A stretch of DNA of 64,000 nucleotides, taken from NCBI GenBank assembly GCA_045627365.1, contig JAZQNN010000016.1, forward strand, positions 17,905 through 81,904. Reading direction: 5' to 3'. The stretch comes from RGIG5612 sp045627365. GTDB lineage: Bacteria; Bacillota; Clostridia; Lachnospirales; Lachnospiraceae. Both the position numbers and the translations under genes were made by a program. The notes under the pieces were generated by a model. The model saw nothing but the letters and a program-made list of their open reading frames with translations, did no database searches and had not been told where the DNA came from. Shown in pieces: positions 25,868-35,003 of the stretch (position 1 is the stretch's first letter; the number at the start of each line of letters is the position of its first letter).

Positions 25868-27451
25868 ATGAAAAAGAAGTTATTTGCTCTGATCGCTCTG
25901 GTTATGGCTTCTCTGCTTGTTTTTACAGCATGCGGTGGCGGCACAGCTGACCCGACAAAGAAGACTGAACAGAACCAGGAACAGAAGGAAACTGACAAAT
26001 CAACTGAAGGGGATGCAGCTCGCACAGATATCAATCTGCAGCTTTACGCTGAGCCGACTCACCTTGACCCGCATTTCAGCACCAGTACATACGATATGCA
26101 GGTAATGTATCAGATTTATGACAACCTGTTTGAGATCGTTAACGGTGACTATGACAATCCACAGCCTTCACTGTGCGAATCATTTGATGTAAATGAGGGC
26201 GCAACTGAGTTCATTTTCCACATTCGTCAGAATGTTAAATGGCAGAACGGCGACATCCTTAACGCTGATGACGTAGTATTCTCTATCAATCGTATGAGAG
26301 AATCTGCAGTTACTCAGATGCGTGTCAGCTTCATAGCTGACGTTGAGAAGGTTGACGATTACACGGTTAAGGTTACTAACCAGTATGGAGCACCTCGTCT
26401 TCCGGCTCTTCTTGCTACCGCAAGTATGTCAATTGTAAACAAAAAGCTCATTGAACAGTACGGCGACAAGGCAGCTGAAACGATCGTTGGTACCGGCGCT
26501 TACAAGCTTGAAAAATGGGAGCCGGGCAAGGGCGTTACTCTTACAGCTTTTGAAGAAGGCTGGAGAGGCGACTCTGCAATCAAGACCATCAACTATATCG
26601 TAATGAGTGATATGACCGCAGCTCGTATCGCACTTCAGAACGGCGACCTTGATATGTATGTAGCTACTACCATCGATGACTACAATCTGTTCGTAGATGA
26701 TCCTAACTTCATCAATGGACCTGTTACTATTTCAAGTACCGCTTCCCTTATGATGAACACCACCCGTGGTGCTCTTAAGAACGAGAAGGTTCGTCAGGCA
26801 ATCGAGTATGCTATCGATTCTGAGCAGCTCAATATCGCTGTAACAGGCGGTCTTGCAACTACTACACTTTCTATCTTCCCGACAGATGCTCAGGGTTACA
26901 CAGAGGATGTTCCACACTACGATTATGATCCTGAGAAGGCTCAGGCACTCCTTAAGGAAGCCGGCTACAACGGAGAAGAGATCGGCCTTGTATACAGCAC
27001 AACTGTAGCTAAGACAGTTTCATGGGCAACCACAGTTCAGGCATTCCTGAGCGCTGTTGGCATCAATGTTCGTATGGACGGCGTTGACACCGCAACAGCA
27101 TACTCACGCGCAGCAGTATATGACTATGACATGTGCTACTACGAATACACCGTAAGCCTTGCAAACCCTGCAACGGCTATCTGGGGACTGTTCCGTTCAG
27201 ACGGAGCTTACAACGCTGCTCAGTACACCACTGAGGAACTTGACATGCTCTGCCTTGGAGCAATCGCAGCTCCTGATGAGGCTACACAGAGAGGATATCT
27301 TGAGACTATCAACAAGATGACTCTTGAAGCAGCTCTTTATGTACCAATGATCCAGAACGACACCTACTACTTCGCACAGAAGGGGCTTAACGGCATCGAT
27401 ATCGAACCTCTTTGCGGATGGATGAAGGACTGCTATCTGGCTTGGGAATAA
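25868..27451 (+). CDS. Second ABC substrate-binding lipoprotein, family 5
   Basis: Extracellular binding protein of 527 aa from ATG 25868 (GGAAGGAG six bases upstream; a TTG at 25853 is less likely). Lipoprotein signal with lipidated Cys22 after SLLVFTA. A Lys/Glu/Thr linker is followed by the family-5 fold with the usual YDNLFEI, FHIRQNVKWQNGDILNADDVVFSI and GTGAYKLEKWEPG segments. It sits directly behind the CoA-transferase gene (28 bp), so it most likely delivers the substrate of the catabolic enzymes. Only distantly like the first importer's binding protein. Confidence 0.93.
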   Translation: MKKKLFALIALVMASLLVFTACGGGTADPTKKTEQNQEQKETDKSTEGDAARTDINLQLYAEPTHLDPHFSTSTYDMQVMYQIYDNLFEIVNGDYDNPQPSLCESFDVNEGATEFIFHIRQNVKWQNGDILNADDVVFSINRMRESAVTQMRVSFIADVEKVDDYTVKVTNQYGAPRLPALLATASMSIVNKKLIEQYGDKAAETIVGTGAYKLEKWEPGKGVTLTAFEEGWRGDSAIKTINYIVMSDMTAARIALQNGDLDMYVATTIDDYNLFVDDPNFINGPVTISSTASLMMNTTRGALKNEKVRQAIEYAIDSEQLNIAVTGGLATTTLSIFPTDAQGYTEDVPHYDYDPEKAQALLKEAGYNGEEIGLVYSTTVAKTVSWATTVQAFLSAVGINVRMDGVDTATAYSRAAVYDYDMCYYEYTVSLANPATAIWGLFRSDGAYNAAQYTTEELDMLCLGAIAAPDEATQRGYLETINKMTLEAALYVPMIQNDTYYFAQKGLNGIDIEPLCGWMKDCYLAWE

Positions 27452-27516
27452 TCTATCCTCCTGAAATATCAATAGAAAGATGCCACTGAAGCGCGGTATC
27501 AAATGTAACTGAAAAA

Positions 27517-27543
27517 GCAGGGCAGCCTTAAAGGCTGTCCTGC
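27517..27543 (+). terminator. Stem-loop between second binding protein and permease
   Basis: GCAGGGCAGCC pairs with GGCTGTCCTGC (one G-U) around TTAAA, with no T-run. Likely stabilises the binding-protein mRNA or partly terminates, as in the first importer operon. Confidence 0.6.
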
Positions 27544-27564
27544 ACTCAGGGATGGAGACTGAAA

Positions 27565-28548
27565 ATGATTAAGTATATTATCAAACGAGTTCTTTTAATG
27601 ATCCCGACTATGTTGATCGTTACAGCGCTCGTTTACCTCCTCATTAATATCACGCCGGTAGATCCGGCACGAATCATTCTGGGTACTGATGTTTCTGAGG
27701 AAAGGGTAGTCGAGCTGAACGAGGAAATGGGATTTTACGATCCTTTGCCGGTTCGCTATTTTAACTGGCTTAAGAATGCAATAAAAGGCGACCTTGGCAA
27801 TTCCTACTATACGAACCGTGCCGTTATTGAAGAAATAATGGTTCGATTCCCGTATACCCTGAAATTGTCACTTCTGAGCCTTGGCTTATCTATCGTTGTC
27901 GGCGTGCCGCTCGGTGTTTACTGCTCAACAAAACAGTATTCATTCGGCGACCATTTGCTTTCAGTACTGTCTATGGGCCTCGGAGCCATTCCTATCTTCT
28001 GGCTCGGACTCCTGCTTCTTCTGGAATTCTCATCAAAACTTGGATGGTTTCCGGCAGCAGGCGTTGCAAACGGCGGTTGGAAAGCATGGGTACTTCCGAC
28101 AATCACACTGGCTCTTGGAAATACAGCGAGCTATCTGAGATACACCCGTTCTGTTATGCTCGACAGCATCAGACAGGATTATGTACGTACAGCACGCGCC
28201 AAGGGCTGCTCTGAGTCGACTGTTATCTGGAAGCATGCTTTCAGAAATTCAACCCTTACTTTGATTACCATAACCGGTACAACCCTTTCTTCACTTATGG
28301 GTGGAGCAATCGTAGTTGAGCAGGTTTTCACTATACCGGGACTCGGTGTCATGATCGTAACGGCTATCCAGAGAAAGGATATCCCGGAGGTCATGGGCGC
28401 CTTAGTGTTCCTGGCACTGTTTTTCCTGGTCATGATGTTGATCGTCGATCTGCTTTACGCAGCTGTCGATCCGCGACTTAAAGCGCGTTTTATCTCCGGA
28501 GGCCAAAAGAAACGTCCGAAGAAAACGCCGAAAGAGCAGGAGGCGTGA
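27565..28548 (+). CDS. Second importer permease, DppB/OppB type
   Basis: Membrane subunit of 327 aa beginning MIKYIIKRVLLMIPTMLIVT, the family's typical start. Six membrane segments are expected; the ATPase-contact loop reads RQDYVRTARAKGCSESTVIW. The tail is basic (GGQKKRPKKTPKEQ). GGATGGAGA precedes the ATG. One base separates it from the next gene. Confidence 0.94.
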   Translation: MIKYIIKRVLLMIPTMLIVTALVYLLINITPVDPARIILGTDVSEERVVELNEEMGFYDPLPVRYFNWLKNAIKGDLGNSYYTNRAVIEEIMVRFPYTLKLSLLSLGLSIVVGVPLGVYCSTKQYSFGDHLLSVLSMGLGAIPIFWLGLLLLLEFSSKLGWFPAAGVANGGWKAWVLPTITLALGNTASYLRYTRSVMLDSIRQDYVRTARAKGCSESTVIWKHAFRNSTLTLITITGTTLSSLMGGAIVVEQVFTIPGLGVMIVTAIQRKDIPEVMGALVFLALFFLVMMLIVDLLYAAVDPRLKARFISGGQKKRPKKTPKEQEA

Positions 28549-28549
28549 C

Positions 28550-29425
28550 ATGGAAAATAAGAAACTGAAAAAAGGAAACAGTATCTGGAAAGAAGTCTGG
28601 ATAAGACTGATCCATAACAAACGTGCAGTTTTTGCAATGATCATTTTGCTGCTGCTTGTGATCATCGTAATATTTGCGGATTTTATCATTCCATACGAGA
28701 AGGGTATATCCCTGTCGATCATGGAAAGATTCCAGAAACCTAGCGGAGCGCACTGGTTCGGAACTGACATGTACGGAAGAGACCAGTTCGCACGTACGAT
28801 CCACGGAACCAGAATATCTCTGCTTATTGGCTTCGGTTCAACGACAATAGCTGCCTTTTTTGGTACGCTGATCGGCATATCAACAGCTTATTTCGGAGGA
28901 ACGTTCGACAATATCGTAATGAGAATTCTCGATATCTGGATGGCGATGCCGTCACTGCTTATTACTCTGGCTATTATCGCAGGCCTTGGAGTAGGTATCC
29001 CGCAGACGATCTTTGCACTGGCATTCGGAGCCACACCGGGATTTGCACGTACGCTTCGTGCGGCCGCACTCGGAGTATCCAGCCAAGAGTTCATCGAGTC
29101 ATCGGTTGCTCAGGGAGCTTCAAGCTGGAAAGTAATGACGCACGACCTTGTTCCGAACGTAATCAGCCAGATATTGATCCAGTTCACAATGAACGTATCT
29201 TACATGATCCTGCTTGGATCGACACTGTCGTTCCTCGGACTGGGCGCGCAGCCTCCTACACCGGAGTGGGGAGCAATGCTTGCGGAAGGTCTGCAAAATT
29301 ACCAGTTCTATCCGTATCTGGTTATTTATCCGGGCCTGTTCCTGGCGTTTACCGCCCTGGCGATCAATATTTTCGGAGACGCGCTTCGTGATGCCTTCGA
29401 TCCGAAACTGAAGGGGAGGGCTTAA
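28550..29425 (+). CDS. Second importer permease, DppC/OppC type
   Basis: Membrane subunit of 291 aa. A basic N-terminus is followed by a first helix (about 27-47), the family motif FGTDMYGRDQFARTIHGTR, the EAA-type loop SSQEFIESSVAQGASSWKVM and the standard ending GDALRDAFDPKLKG. Transcribed in one unit with its neighbours. Confidence 0.94.
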   Translation: MENKKLKKGNSIWKEVWIRLIHNKRAVFAMIILLLLVIIVIFADFIIPYEKGISLSIMERFQKPSGAHWFGTDMYGRDQFARTIHGTRISLLIGFGSTTIAAFFGTLIGISTAYFGGTFDNIVMRILDIWMAMPSLLITLAIIAGLGVGIPQTIFALAFGATPGFARTLRAAALGVSSQEFIESSVAQGASSWKVMTHDLVPNVISQILIQFTMNVSYMILLGSTLSFLGLGAQPPTPEWGAMLAEGLQNYQFYPYLVIYPGLFLAFTALAINIFGDALRDAFDPKLKGRA

Positions 29426-29427
29426 CA

Positions 29428-30426
29428 ATGGGCGAGAAATTACTGGAAATAAAGAATCTGAATGTTAAATACATCGTCGGCAAGGAAGTATCAGAGGCAG
29501 TTAACGGAATATCCCTGTCGATCGATAAAGGCGAGACTTTAGGCCTCGTAGGTGAGACGGGCGCCGGCAAGACAACGACCGCCCTGTCCATCATGAATAT
29601 GCTTCCGCAGTATGTATCACATGCTACCGGCGAGATCATGTTCAAAGGCAAAGATGTCCTGAAAATGAAGTCGGGCGAGCTCAGAAAGTTACGTGGAAAG
29701 CAGATTTCCATGGTCTTTCAGGATCCAATGACCAGCCTTAACCCTGTGTACCGGGTTGGTGAGCAGATCGGTGAGGTTTTGCTTCTTCATGAAGGACGCA
29801 TGAGCAAAGAGGCTCTCAGAAAGAGAGTCGGAGAGATCCTCGAAATGGTAGGAATCCCGGCAAGCCGTCAGGATGAATATCCTCACCAGTTCTCAGGTGG
29901 AATGAAGCAGAGAGTTATTATCGCGATCGCGATCGCCTGCAGGCCGGAGCTGCTTATCGCGGACGAGCCGACCACGGCACTGGATGTTACTATTCAGGCC
30001 CAGGTTTTGGAAATGATGCAGGGCCTTCGAGAAAATCTGAATTCATCGATCCTGATGATCACACATGACCTGGGAATCGTTGCAAGCTTCTGCGACAAGG
30101 TAGCGATAATGTATGCCGGCGAGATCGTTGAATACGGAACACTTGATGAAATATTCGACCGCAACAGACAGCATCATCCGTACACCGTCGGACTGTTTAA
30201 CGCTATTCCTAATCTGAACGTGAAAACAGAAAGACTGAACCCTATTTCGGGAATGACACCTGACCCGACGGATCTGCCGAAGGGCTGCAAATTCAACCCT
30301 CGCTGTCAGCACGCATGCGATAAATGCCGTGAGGGAATCGTTCCTGTATATTCACGCGGTGAACATCAGATAATGTGCCATCTTGCAGAAGAATGGGGAG
30401 AGAAAAGGAAGGAGGCTGAAGAATGA
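29428..30426 (+). CDS. Second importer ATPase, DppD/OppD type
   Basis: Nucleotide-binding subunit of 332 aa. Walker A GETGAGKTT, Q-loop FQDPMTSLNP, signature FSGGMKQR, Walker B LLIADEPTTALD and H-loop ITHDLG are intact. The C-terminal extension has clustered Cys (CKFNPRCQHACDKC). It overlaps the DppF-type gene by 4 bp. Confidence 0.95.
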   Translation: MGEKLLEIKNLNVKYIVGKEVSEAVNGISLSIDKGETLGLVGETGAGKTTTALSIMNMLPQYVSHATGEIMFKGKDVLKMKSGELRKLRGKQISMVFQDPMTSLNPVYRVGEQIGEVLLLHEGRMSKEALRKRVGEILEMVGIPASRQDEYPHQFSGGMKQRVIIAIAIACRPELLIADEPTTALDVTIQAQVLEMMQGLRENLNSSILMITHDLGIVASFCDKVAIMYAGEIVEYGTLDEIFDRNRQHHPYTVGLFNAIPNLNVKTERLNPISGMTPDPTDLPKGCKFNPRCQHACDKCREGIVPVYSRGEHQIMCHLAEEWGEKRKEAEE

Positions 30427-31421
30427 GTACTCCGGTAATCGAATGTCGAAATTTAAAGAAATATTTTGATACGCCGTATGGCAAGCTTCACGCAGTCGAC
30501 AACGTCAGCTTCTCACTTTTTGAGCACAAGACTTTAGGAGTAGTCGGCGAGTCAGGATGCGGCAAATCAACCTTAGGCCGTACCATACTCGGGCTTCACA
30601 AAGCCACTTCAGGACAGGTCCTTTTCGAAGGACGCGAGATCCAGGATCTTAAGGCATCCCAGATGAAGCCGCTGCGTAAAGAAATGCAGATAATCTTCCA
30701 GGATCCTTATTCTTCACTGAATCCGAGAGATACCGTATCGCAGATCATCGCGCAGCCGATGAAGATCCAGGGAATCTACAAGACTCAGGCTGAGATCAAT
30801 GCCCGCGTAGAGGAACTGATGGATATCGTAGGTCTGGGCAACAGATTCATCAATACATATCCTCACGAAATGGACGGCGGACGCAGACAGAGAGTCGGAA
30901 TCGCACGTGCTCTGGCAATGGATCCTAAGTTCATCGTATGTGACGAGCCGGTATCAGCCCTGGACGTTTCTATTCAGGCGCAGGTCCTTAACCTGATGAT
31001 GGATCTTCAGGACCAGATGGGTCTGACATATCTGTTCATTACACATAATCTCGCGGTAGTAAAGCACATCTCTGACGATATCGCGGTTATGTATTTGGGA
31101 CAGATGGTTGAAAAATCCGATACGGATGACCTTTTCGAAAATCCGCTGCATCCTTACACCCAGGCACTGCTGCAGGCGATCCCAATTCCGGAGATCGGTC
31201 GCAAAAACAGCATTAAGAACGCACTCAAGGGTGAGATCACTTCACCTATCGAGCCGAAGCCGGGCTGCAGATTTGCACCGAGATGTCCTTACGCTACCGA
31301 GGCATGCCACTGCATAGAGCCGAAACTGACAGAGGTCAAAAGCGGTCATTTCGTAGCATGCCACCTCTTTGATGAGGACACAAAAATGAAAATGAACGAA
31401 GGAGAAGACGCCAATGCGTGA
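30423..31421 (+). CDS. Second importer ATPase, DppF/OppF type
   Basis: Nucleotide-binding subunit of 332 aa. Walker A GESGCGKST and Walker B FIVCDEPVSALD are normal, while the signature is MDGGRRQR in place of LSGGQ, as in the first importer. The His loop reads ITHNLA, with Asn in place of the usual Asp. A Met/Glu-rich extension (KMKMNEGEDANA) at the C-terminus overlaps the start of the first thiolase by 8 bp and encodes its ribosome binding site. Confidence 0.94.
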   Translation: MSTPVIECRNLKKYFDTPYGKLHAVDNVSFSLFEHKTLGVVGESGCGKSTLGRTILGLHKATSGQVLFEGREIQDLKASQMKPLRKEMQIIFQDPYSSLNPRDTVSQIIAQPMKIQGIYKTQAEINARVEELMDIVGLGNRFINTYPHEMDGGRRQRVGIARALAMDPKFIVCDEPVSALDVSIQAQVLNLMMDLQDQMGLTYLFITHNLAVVKHISDDIAVMYLGQMVEKSDTDDLFENPLHPYTQALLQAIPIPEIGRKNSIKNALKGEITSPIEPKPGCRFAPRCPYATEACHCIEPKLTEVKSGHFVACHLFDEDTKMKMNEGEDANA

Positions 31422-32613
31422 TGTAGTATTTGTAGATGGTGCGCGTTCCGCCTTTTGTAATATGGGCGGCGGACTTCGCGACCTGAGCGCATCCGAGATC
31501 GCGGGATTTGTTATCAAAGGATTAACTAAGAAAACCGGGATCTTAGAGCGCGGAAAAGTTGATTGTTTCATAGCAGGAAACGCGCTGCGAGATATGAGAT
31601 CATGCGATCCGGCCCGCTATGCGGCACTTGCCGGCGGACTCGGTGAAGAAGTTGAGTCTCATTATGTTGAAATGCAGTGCGGAAGCGCGATCACATCGAT
31701 CAACCACGCAGCTGCCATGATAGGAGCCGGCTACTGTGACGTAGTTATCGCCGGCGGAATGGAATCTTACAGCACCATGTGCATTGATTTTTCAATGAAC
31801 ATTCCTCCTTATACACTGACACCGCCTATTCCGATCGCTCCGAAGCTGGCTCCTATAGCAGAGGAAGACATCCCGATGACTATGATCAGCGATAAGATGG
31901 CTCAGGTATGGGGAATCACACGTGAAGAGACCGATGCTTACGCAATGCGTTCCCAGCAGAGGCTTGCCGCAGCTTATGAGAAGGGCATTACCGGCAAAGA
32001 GATAATACCTTTCATCATTCCGGCAACAAGAAAGACTCCTGAAATCGTGATCGACAAGGACGAATTCCCGCGTCCGAACACGACCATGGAAGGACTTGCC
32101 AAGTTAAGGGCAGTTCATCCGGGCGGAGTAACAACAGCCGGCAACGCATCAGGCCGAAATGACGGAGCAGCTTTCGTACTTATGATGAGTGCGGAAAAGG
32201 CTGCAGAACTTGGCTATGAGCCTATGGCTCGCTGGGTAGCCGGTGCCGATATCGGCGTACAGCCTGACCTTATGGGCATCGGACCTGCATATTCAAATCT
32301 GAAAGCCCTTAAGATGGCAGGCCTTACCATAAATGACATGGATGTTATGGAGTGTAACGAGGCATTTGCGGCTCAGCAGCTTTCTGTTATCAAGGAAATG
32401 GAAAAACAGACAGGCCTTACTATTGATCAGAACAAGTGGAATCCTAACGGCGGTGCCGTTGCGATCGGACATCCGAACGGAGCATCCGGCGCACGTATCT
32501 GCATGTTCGCGATGAACGAGCTGATCTACAAGGGCGGCAGATACGGTCTGTTCAGCTCATGCTGCGGCGGCGGCCACGGCACAACGACAATTATTGAGAA
32601 TTTGAGAAAGTAA
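31414..32613 (+). CDS. Thiolase, first of a tandem pair
   Basis: Acetyl-CoA acyltransferase family, 399 aa. The nucleophile is Cys89 (MQCGSAITS); the other catalytic elements are CNEAFAAQ, GHPNGASGARI (His) and the C-terminal CCGGGHGT (Cys). All are intact, so it should cleave or form 3-ketoacyl-CoA. It overlaps the importer ATPase gene by 8 bp, tying transport and breakdown into one transcript. It is clearly homologous over its whole length to the next gene. Confidence 0.94.
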   Translation: MRDVVFVDGARSAFCNMGGGLRDLSASEIAGFVIKGLTKKTGILERGKVDCFIAGNALRDMRSCDPARYAALAGGLGEEVESHYVEMQCGSAITSINHAAAMIGAGYCDVVIAGGMESYSTMCIDFSMNIPPYTLTPPIPIAPKLAPIAEEDIPMTMISDKMAQVWGITREETDAYAMRSQQRLAAAYEKGITGKEIIPFIIPATRKTPEIVIDKDEFPRPNTTMEGLAKLRAVHPGGVTTAGNASGRNDGAAFVLMMSAEKAAELGYEPMARWVAGADIGVQPDLMGIGPAYSNLKALKMAGLTINDMDVMECNEAFAAQQLSVIKEMEKQTGLTIDQNKWNPNGGAVAIGHPNGASGARICMFAMNELIYKGGRYGLFSSCCGGGHGTTTIIENLRK

Positions 32614-32627
32614 TGGAGGAAAAAACT

Positions 32628-33824
32628 ATGGATATTGTAATTGTTGATGGTTTAAGGACTCCATTTGGTAATTTCGGTGGAGCGTTAAAGGATTTTACCG
32701 CTACGGACCTGGCTTCGGTAACAGTCGACGCGCTGCTCGACAAGACCGGCGTTCTTGAGCGCGGCAAAGTTGATACTCTTATCTGCGGATGTGCTCTCGG
32801 AGACACATACAGCAAGGATATTGCCCGTTATATCGTTCTTCAGTCAAAGCTGCCGACTGAGACCTCAGGCGTTTTTGTAGAGATGCAGTGCGGAAGCGCA
32901 ATCACGAGCCTGAACCACGCGGCATGGAAAATAATGGCCGGAATGGCAGAGGTTGCGGTTGTAGGCGGAATGGAATCCTACAGCACAATGACAGCCAAAT
33001 TCCCTATGTCACGCCCGCAGTACTCACTGATTCCTCCGTATCCTATCCTTCAGGGTCTTACCCCGAACAAGGAACGTAATGTGGATATGATCACGGTAAG
33101 CGACAGAATGGCTGTTAAGTGGGAAATCAGCCGCACCGAGGCGGATGAATTTGCCGCTCGCTCACAGGAAAGGCTTCAGGCCTCCTATGAGAAGGGCATT
33201 GCTAATGCCAACATGATCCCGGTAACCATTCCTGCACAGAAAAAGGTTCCGGAGCATCTGTTTGAGAAAGATGAATTCCCGCGTCCGGGCACAACCTTTG
33301 AGGGACTTAGTAAGTTAAGACCGGTAAGAGAGGACGGCGTTACAACAGCCGGCAATGCTTCAGGTCGTAACGACGGCGCAGCGTTCTTACTTGTAATGAC
33401 GGCTGAAAAGGCTAAGGAAATGGGCTACGAGCCGATGGCACGCTGGGTATGCGGCGCGCAATGCGGATGTCAGGAAGACCTTATGGGCATCGGACCTGCA
33501 TATTCTAACCTCAAGGCTCTTAAGATGGCCGGCCTGACACTGGAAGACATCGATGTCATCGAGTGCAATGAGGCATTTGCAGCTCAGCAGCTCTCTGTTA
33601 TTAAGGAAATGGAAGCACAGCTTGGTACCAAGATCGACCAGACAAGATGGAATCCGAACGGCGGAGCTATTTCGATCGGACATCCTAATGGAGCTTCCGG
33701 CTCAAGAATCGCTTTATTTGCAATGAACCAGATGGCAAGCACCGGCGGACGCTACGGAATCATTTCCTCATGCTGCGGTGGTGGCCACGGAACAACATCA
33801 ATACTTGAAAATTTGCGTAGATAA
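32628..33824 (+). CDS. Thiolase, second of a tandem pair
   Basis: 398-aa paralogue of the preceding thiolase with the same catalytic set (MQCGSAITS, CNEAFAAQQ, GHPNGASGSRI, CCGGGHGT). ATG 32628 follows GGAGG by eight bases; the ATG at 32613 overlaps the previous stop codon and is less likely. The two copies differ most in the substrate-facing loop after the nucleophile (about residues 110-150), which suggests different acyl chains or a mixed tetramer. Confidence 0.94.
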   Translation: MDIVIVDGLRTPFGNFGGALKDFTATDLASVTVDALLDKTGVLERGKVDTLICGCALGDTYSKDIARYIVLQSKLPTETSGVFVEMQCGSAITSLNHAAWKIMAGMAEVAVVGGMESYSTMTAKFPMSRPQYSLIPPYPILQGLTPNKERNVDMITVSDRMAVKWEISRTEADEFAARSQERLQASYEKGIANANMIPVTIPAQKKVPEHLFEKDEFPRPGTTFEGLSKLRPVREDGVTTAGNASGRNDGAAFLLVMTAEKAKEMGYEPMARWVCGAQCGCQEDLMGIGPAYSNLKALKMAGLTLEDIDVIECNEAFAAQQLSVIKEMEAQLGTKIDQTRWNPNGGAISIGHPNGASGSRIALFAMNQMASTGGRYGIISSCCGGGHGTTSILENLRR

Positions 33825-33836
33825 GGAGTAATTCAC

Positions 33837-34691
33837 ATGAGATTTAACAAAGTTTGCGTGATCGGTGGAGGACAGATGGGCCGTCAGATAGCCCTTTGCG
33901 CAGCGATCCACGGATATACAGTTACGGTATATGATTCATTCCCGGGCGTTGCCGAGAAGGTTGAGCAGTGGGCAGATGAGTATCTTGCAGGACGTATTGC
34001 CAAAGATAAGATGACCGTAGACGAAGTTGCTGCAACCAAGTCACGTTTTTCAACATCTGAGACTCTTGCTGAGGCAGCAGGAGATGCCGATCTGATTATC
34101 GAAGCAATCATTGAAGTTTATGAGGCTAAGTGCGAGCTTTTCAAACAGCTCGATGAGGTCATCAGACCGGATACCATCGTTGCTACCAATTCAAGCTTCA
34201 TGATTTCTTCATATTTCAAAGATTGTTTCAAAGATCCGTCACGTCTTTGCAACTGCCATTTCTACAATCCGGCACTCGTGCTCAGATTCGTTGAGGTCGT
34301 TCAGGGACCGCATACCGATCCTGAAAACGCAGAGAGGGTATTCGAATTCTGCAAGACTATAGGAAAGGTTCCTATCCTGATGAAGAAGGAGATCCCGGGA
34401 TTTGCAGCCAACAGAATTACCGGCGTTGTCAACACAGAAGGCCGTTATCTTGTTCAGAACGGATATCTTACACCTGAAGAGGTCGATATCGCGTGCGAGG
34501 AAGGCCTTAAATACCCGATGGGCCCGTTCCGTCTGATGGACCTTACAGGAATCGATCTTTCATATGATCTGATGAAGGCTCAGTACGAGAAAGACGGCGT
34601 TAAGCCGGACTGCTACGACCTGATAGAGCAGATGGTCAAAGAAAACAAACTCGGAAGAAAAACAGGACACGGATTCTACGATTACGAATAA
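33837..34691 (+). CDS. 3-hydroxyacyl-CoA dehydrogenase
   Basis: NAD-dependent oxidation of 3-hydroxyacyl-CoA to 3-ketoacyl-CoA, the substrate of the thiolases just upstream. The 284 aa match clostridial 3-hydroxybutyryl-CoA dehydrogenases: GGGQMG nucleotide loop (9-14), CNCHFYNPALVLRFVEVV with the catalytic His, the Asn-Ser-Ser region and the C-terminal GRKTGHGFYDYE. There is no crotonase or acyl-CoA dehydrogenase nearby, so this is not a complete butyrate cluster. Last gene of the operon, with a terminator 20 bp downstream. Confidence 0.94.
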   Translation: MRFNKVCVIGGGQMGRQIALCAAIHGYTVTVYDSFPGVAEKVEQWADEYLAGRIAKDKMTVDEVAATKSRFSTSETLAEAAGDADLIIEAIIEVYEAKCELFKQLDEVIRPDTIVATNSSFMISSYFKDCFKDPSRLCNCHFYNPALVLRFVEVVQGPHTDPENAERVFEFCKTIGKVPILMKKEIPGFAANRITGVVNTEGRYLVQNGYLTPEEVDIACEEGLKYPMGPFRLMDLTGIDLSYDLMKAQYEKDGVKPDCYDLIEQMVKENKLGRKTGHGFYDYE

Positions 34692-34712
34692 GAGTTGTCT
34701 CTCTTTCTATTT

Positions 34713-34755
34713 AAAAATTGCCCCTTTCGGACTTTACCGAGAGGGGCAATTTTTA
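34713..34755 (+). terminator. Terminator of the catabolic operon
   Basis: AAAAATTGCCCCTTTCGG pairs with CCGAGAGGGGCAATTTTT around an ACTTTA-type loop, ending in a T-run. Strong intrinsic terminator separating the island from rpoB. Confidence 0.9.
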
Positions 34756-34821
34756 TGCTCTTAAAATTAAACTCTAAATTAAATTGTTCAAAAAAAGATA
34801 CTTAAAAAGAACAGGAAATTG

Positions 34822-34850
34822 TTGACGCATATAAATACTTGAAGTAAACT
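34822..34850 (+). promoter_or_regulatory. Promoter for rpoB-rpoC
   Basis: TTGACG (34822-34827), 17-bp spacer, TAAACT (34845-34850), about 150 bp upstream of rpoB. The AT-rich leader between them has only a weak stem (GTTGC at 34854 with GCAAC about 25 bases on) and no coding sequence. Confidence 0.65.
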
Positions 34851-35003
34851 GTAAGTTGCATTATTGTGGAGAATTGTGCGCAACGTACTCTTTTTAGACC
34901 CCAAATATAGCACAGTTTTTTTGAAAAATCCATAGTAAATTTTCGGCGAAATTACCAAAAATAATGTTCGTCTTAAATTATAAATTTTCAAAGGAGTGAT
35001 TAT

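Noticed and set aside
22021..34691. Lysine fermentation or carnitine degradation cluster
   Set aside because: Only the BKACE family is shared. The aminomutase, kdd and kal genes of lysine fermentation and a recognisable carnitine dehydrogenase or betaine CoA step are missing.
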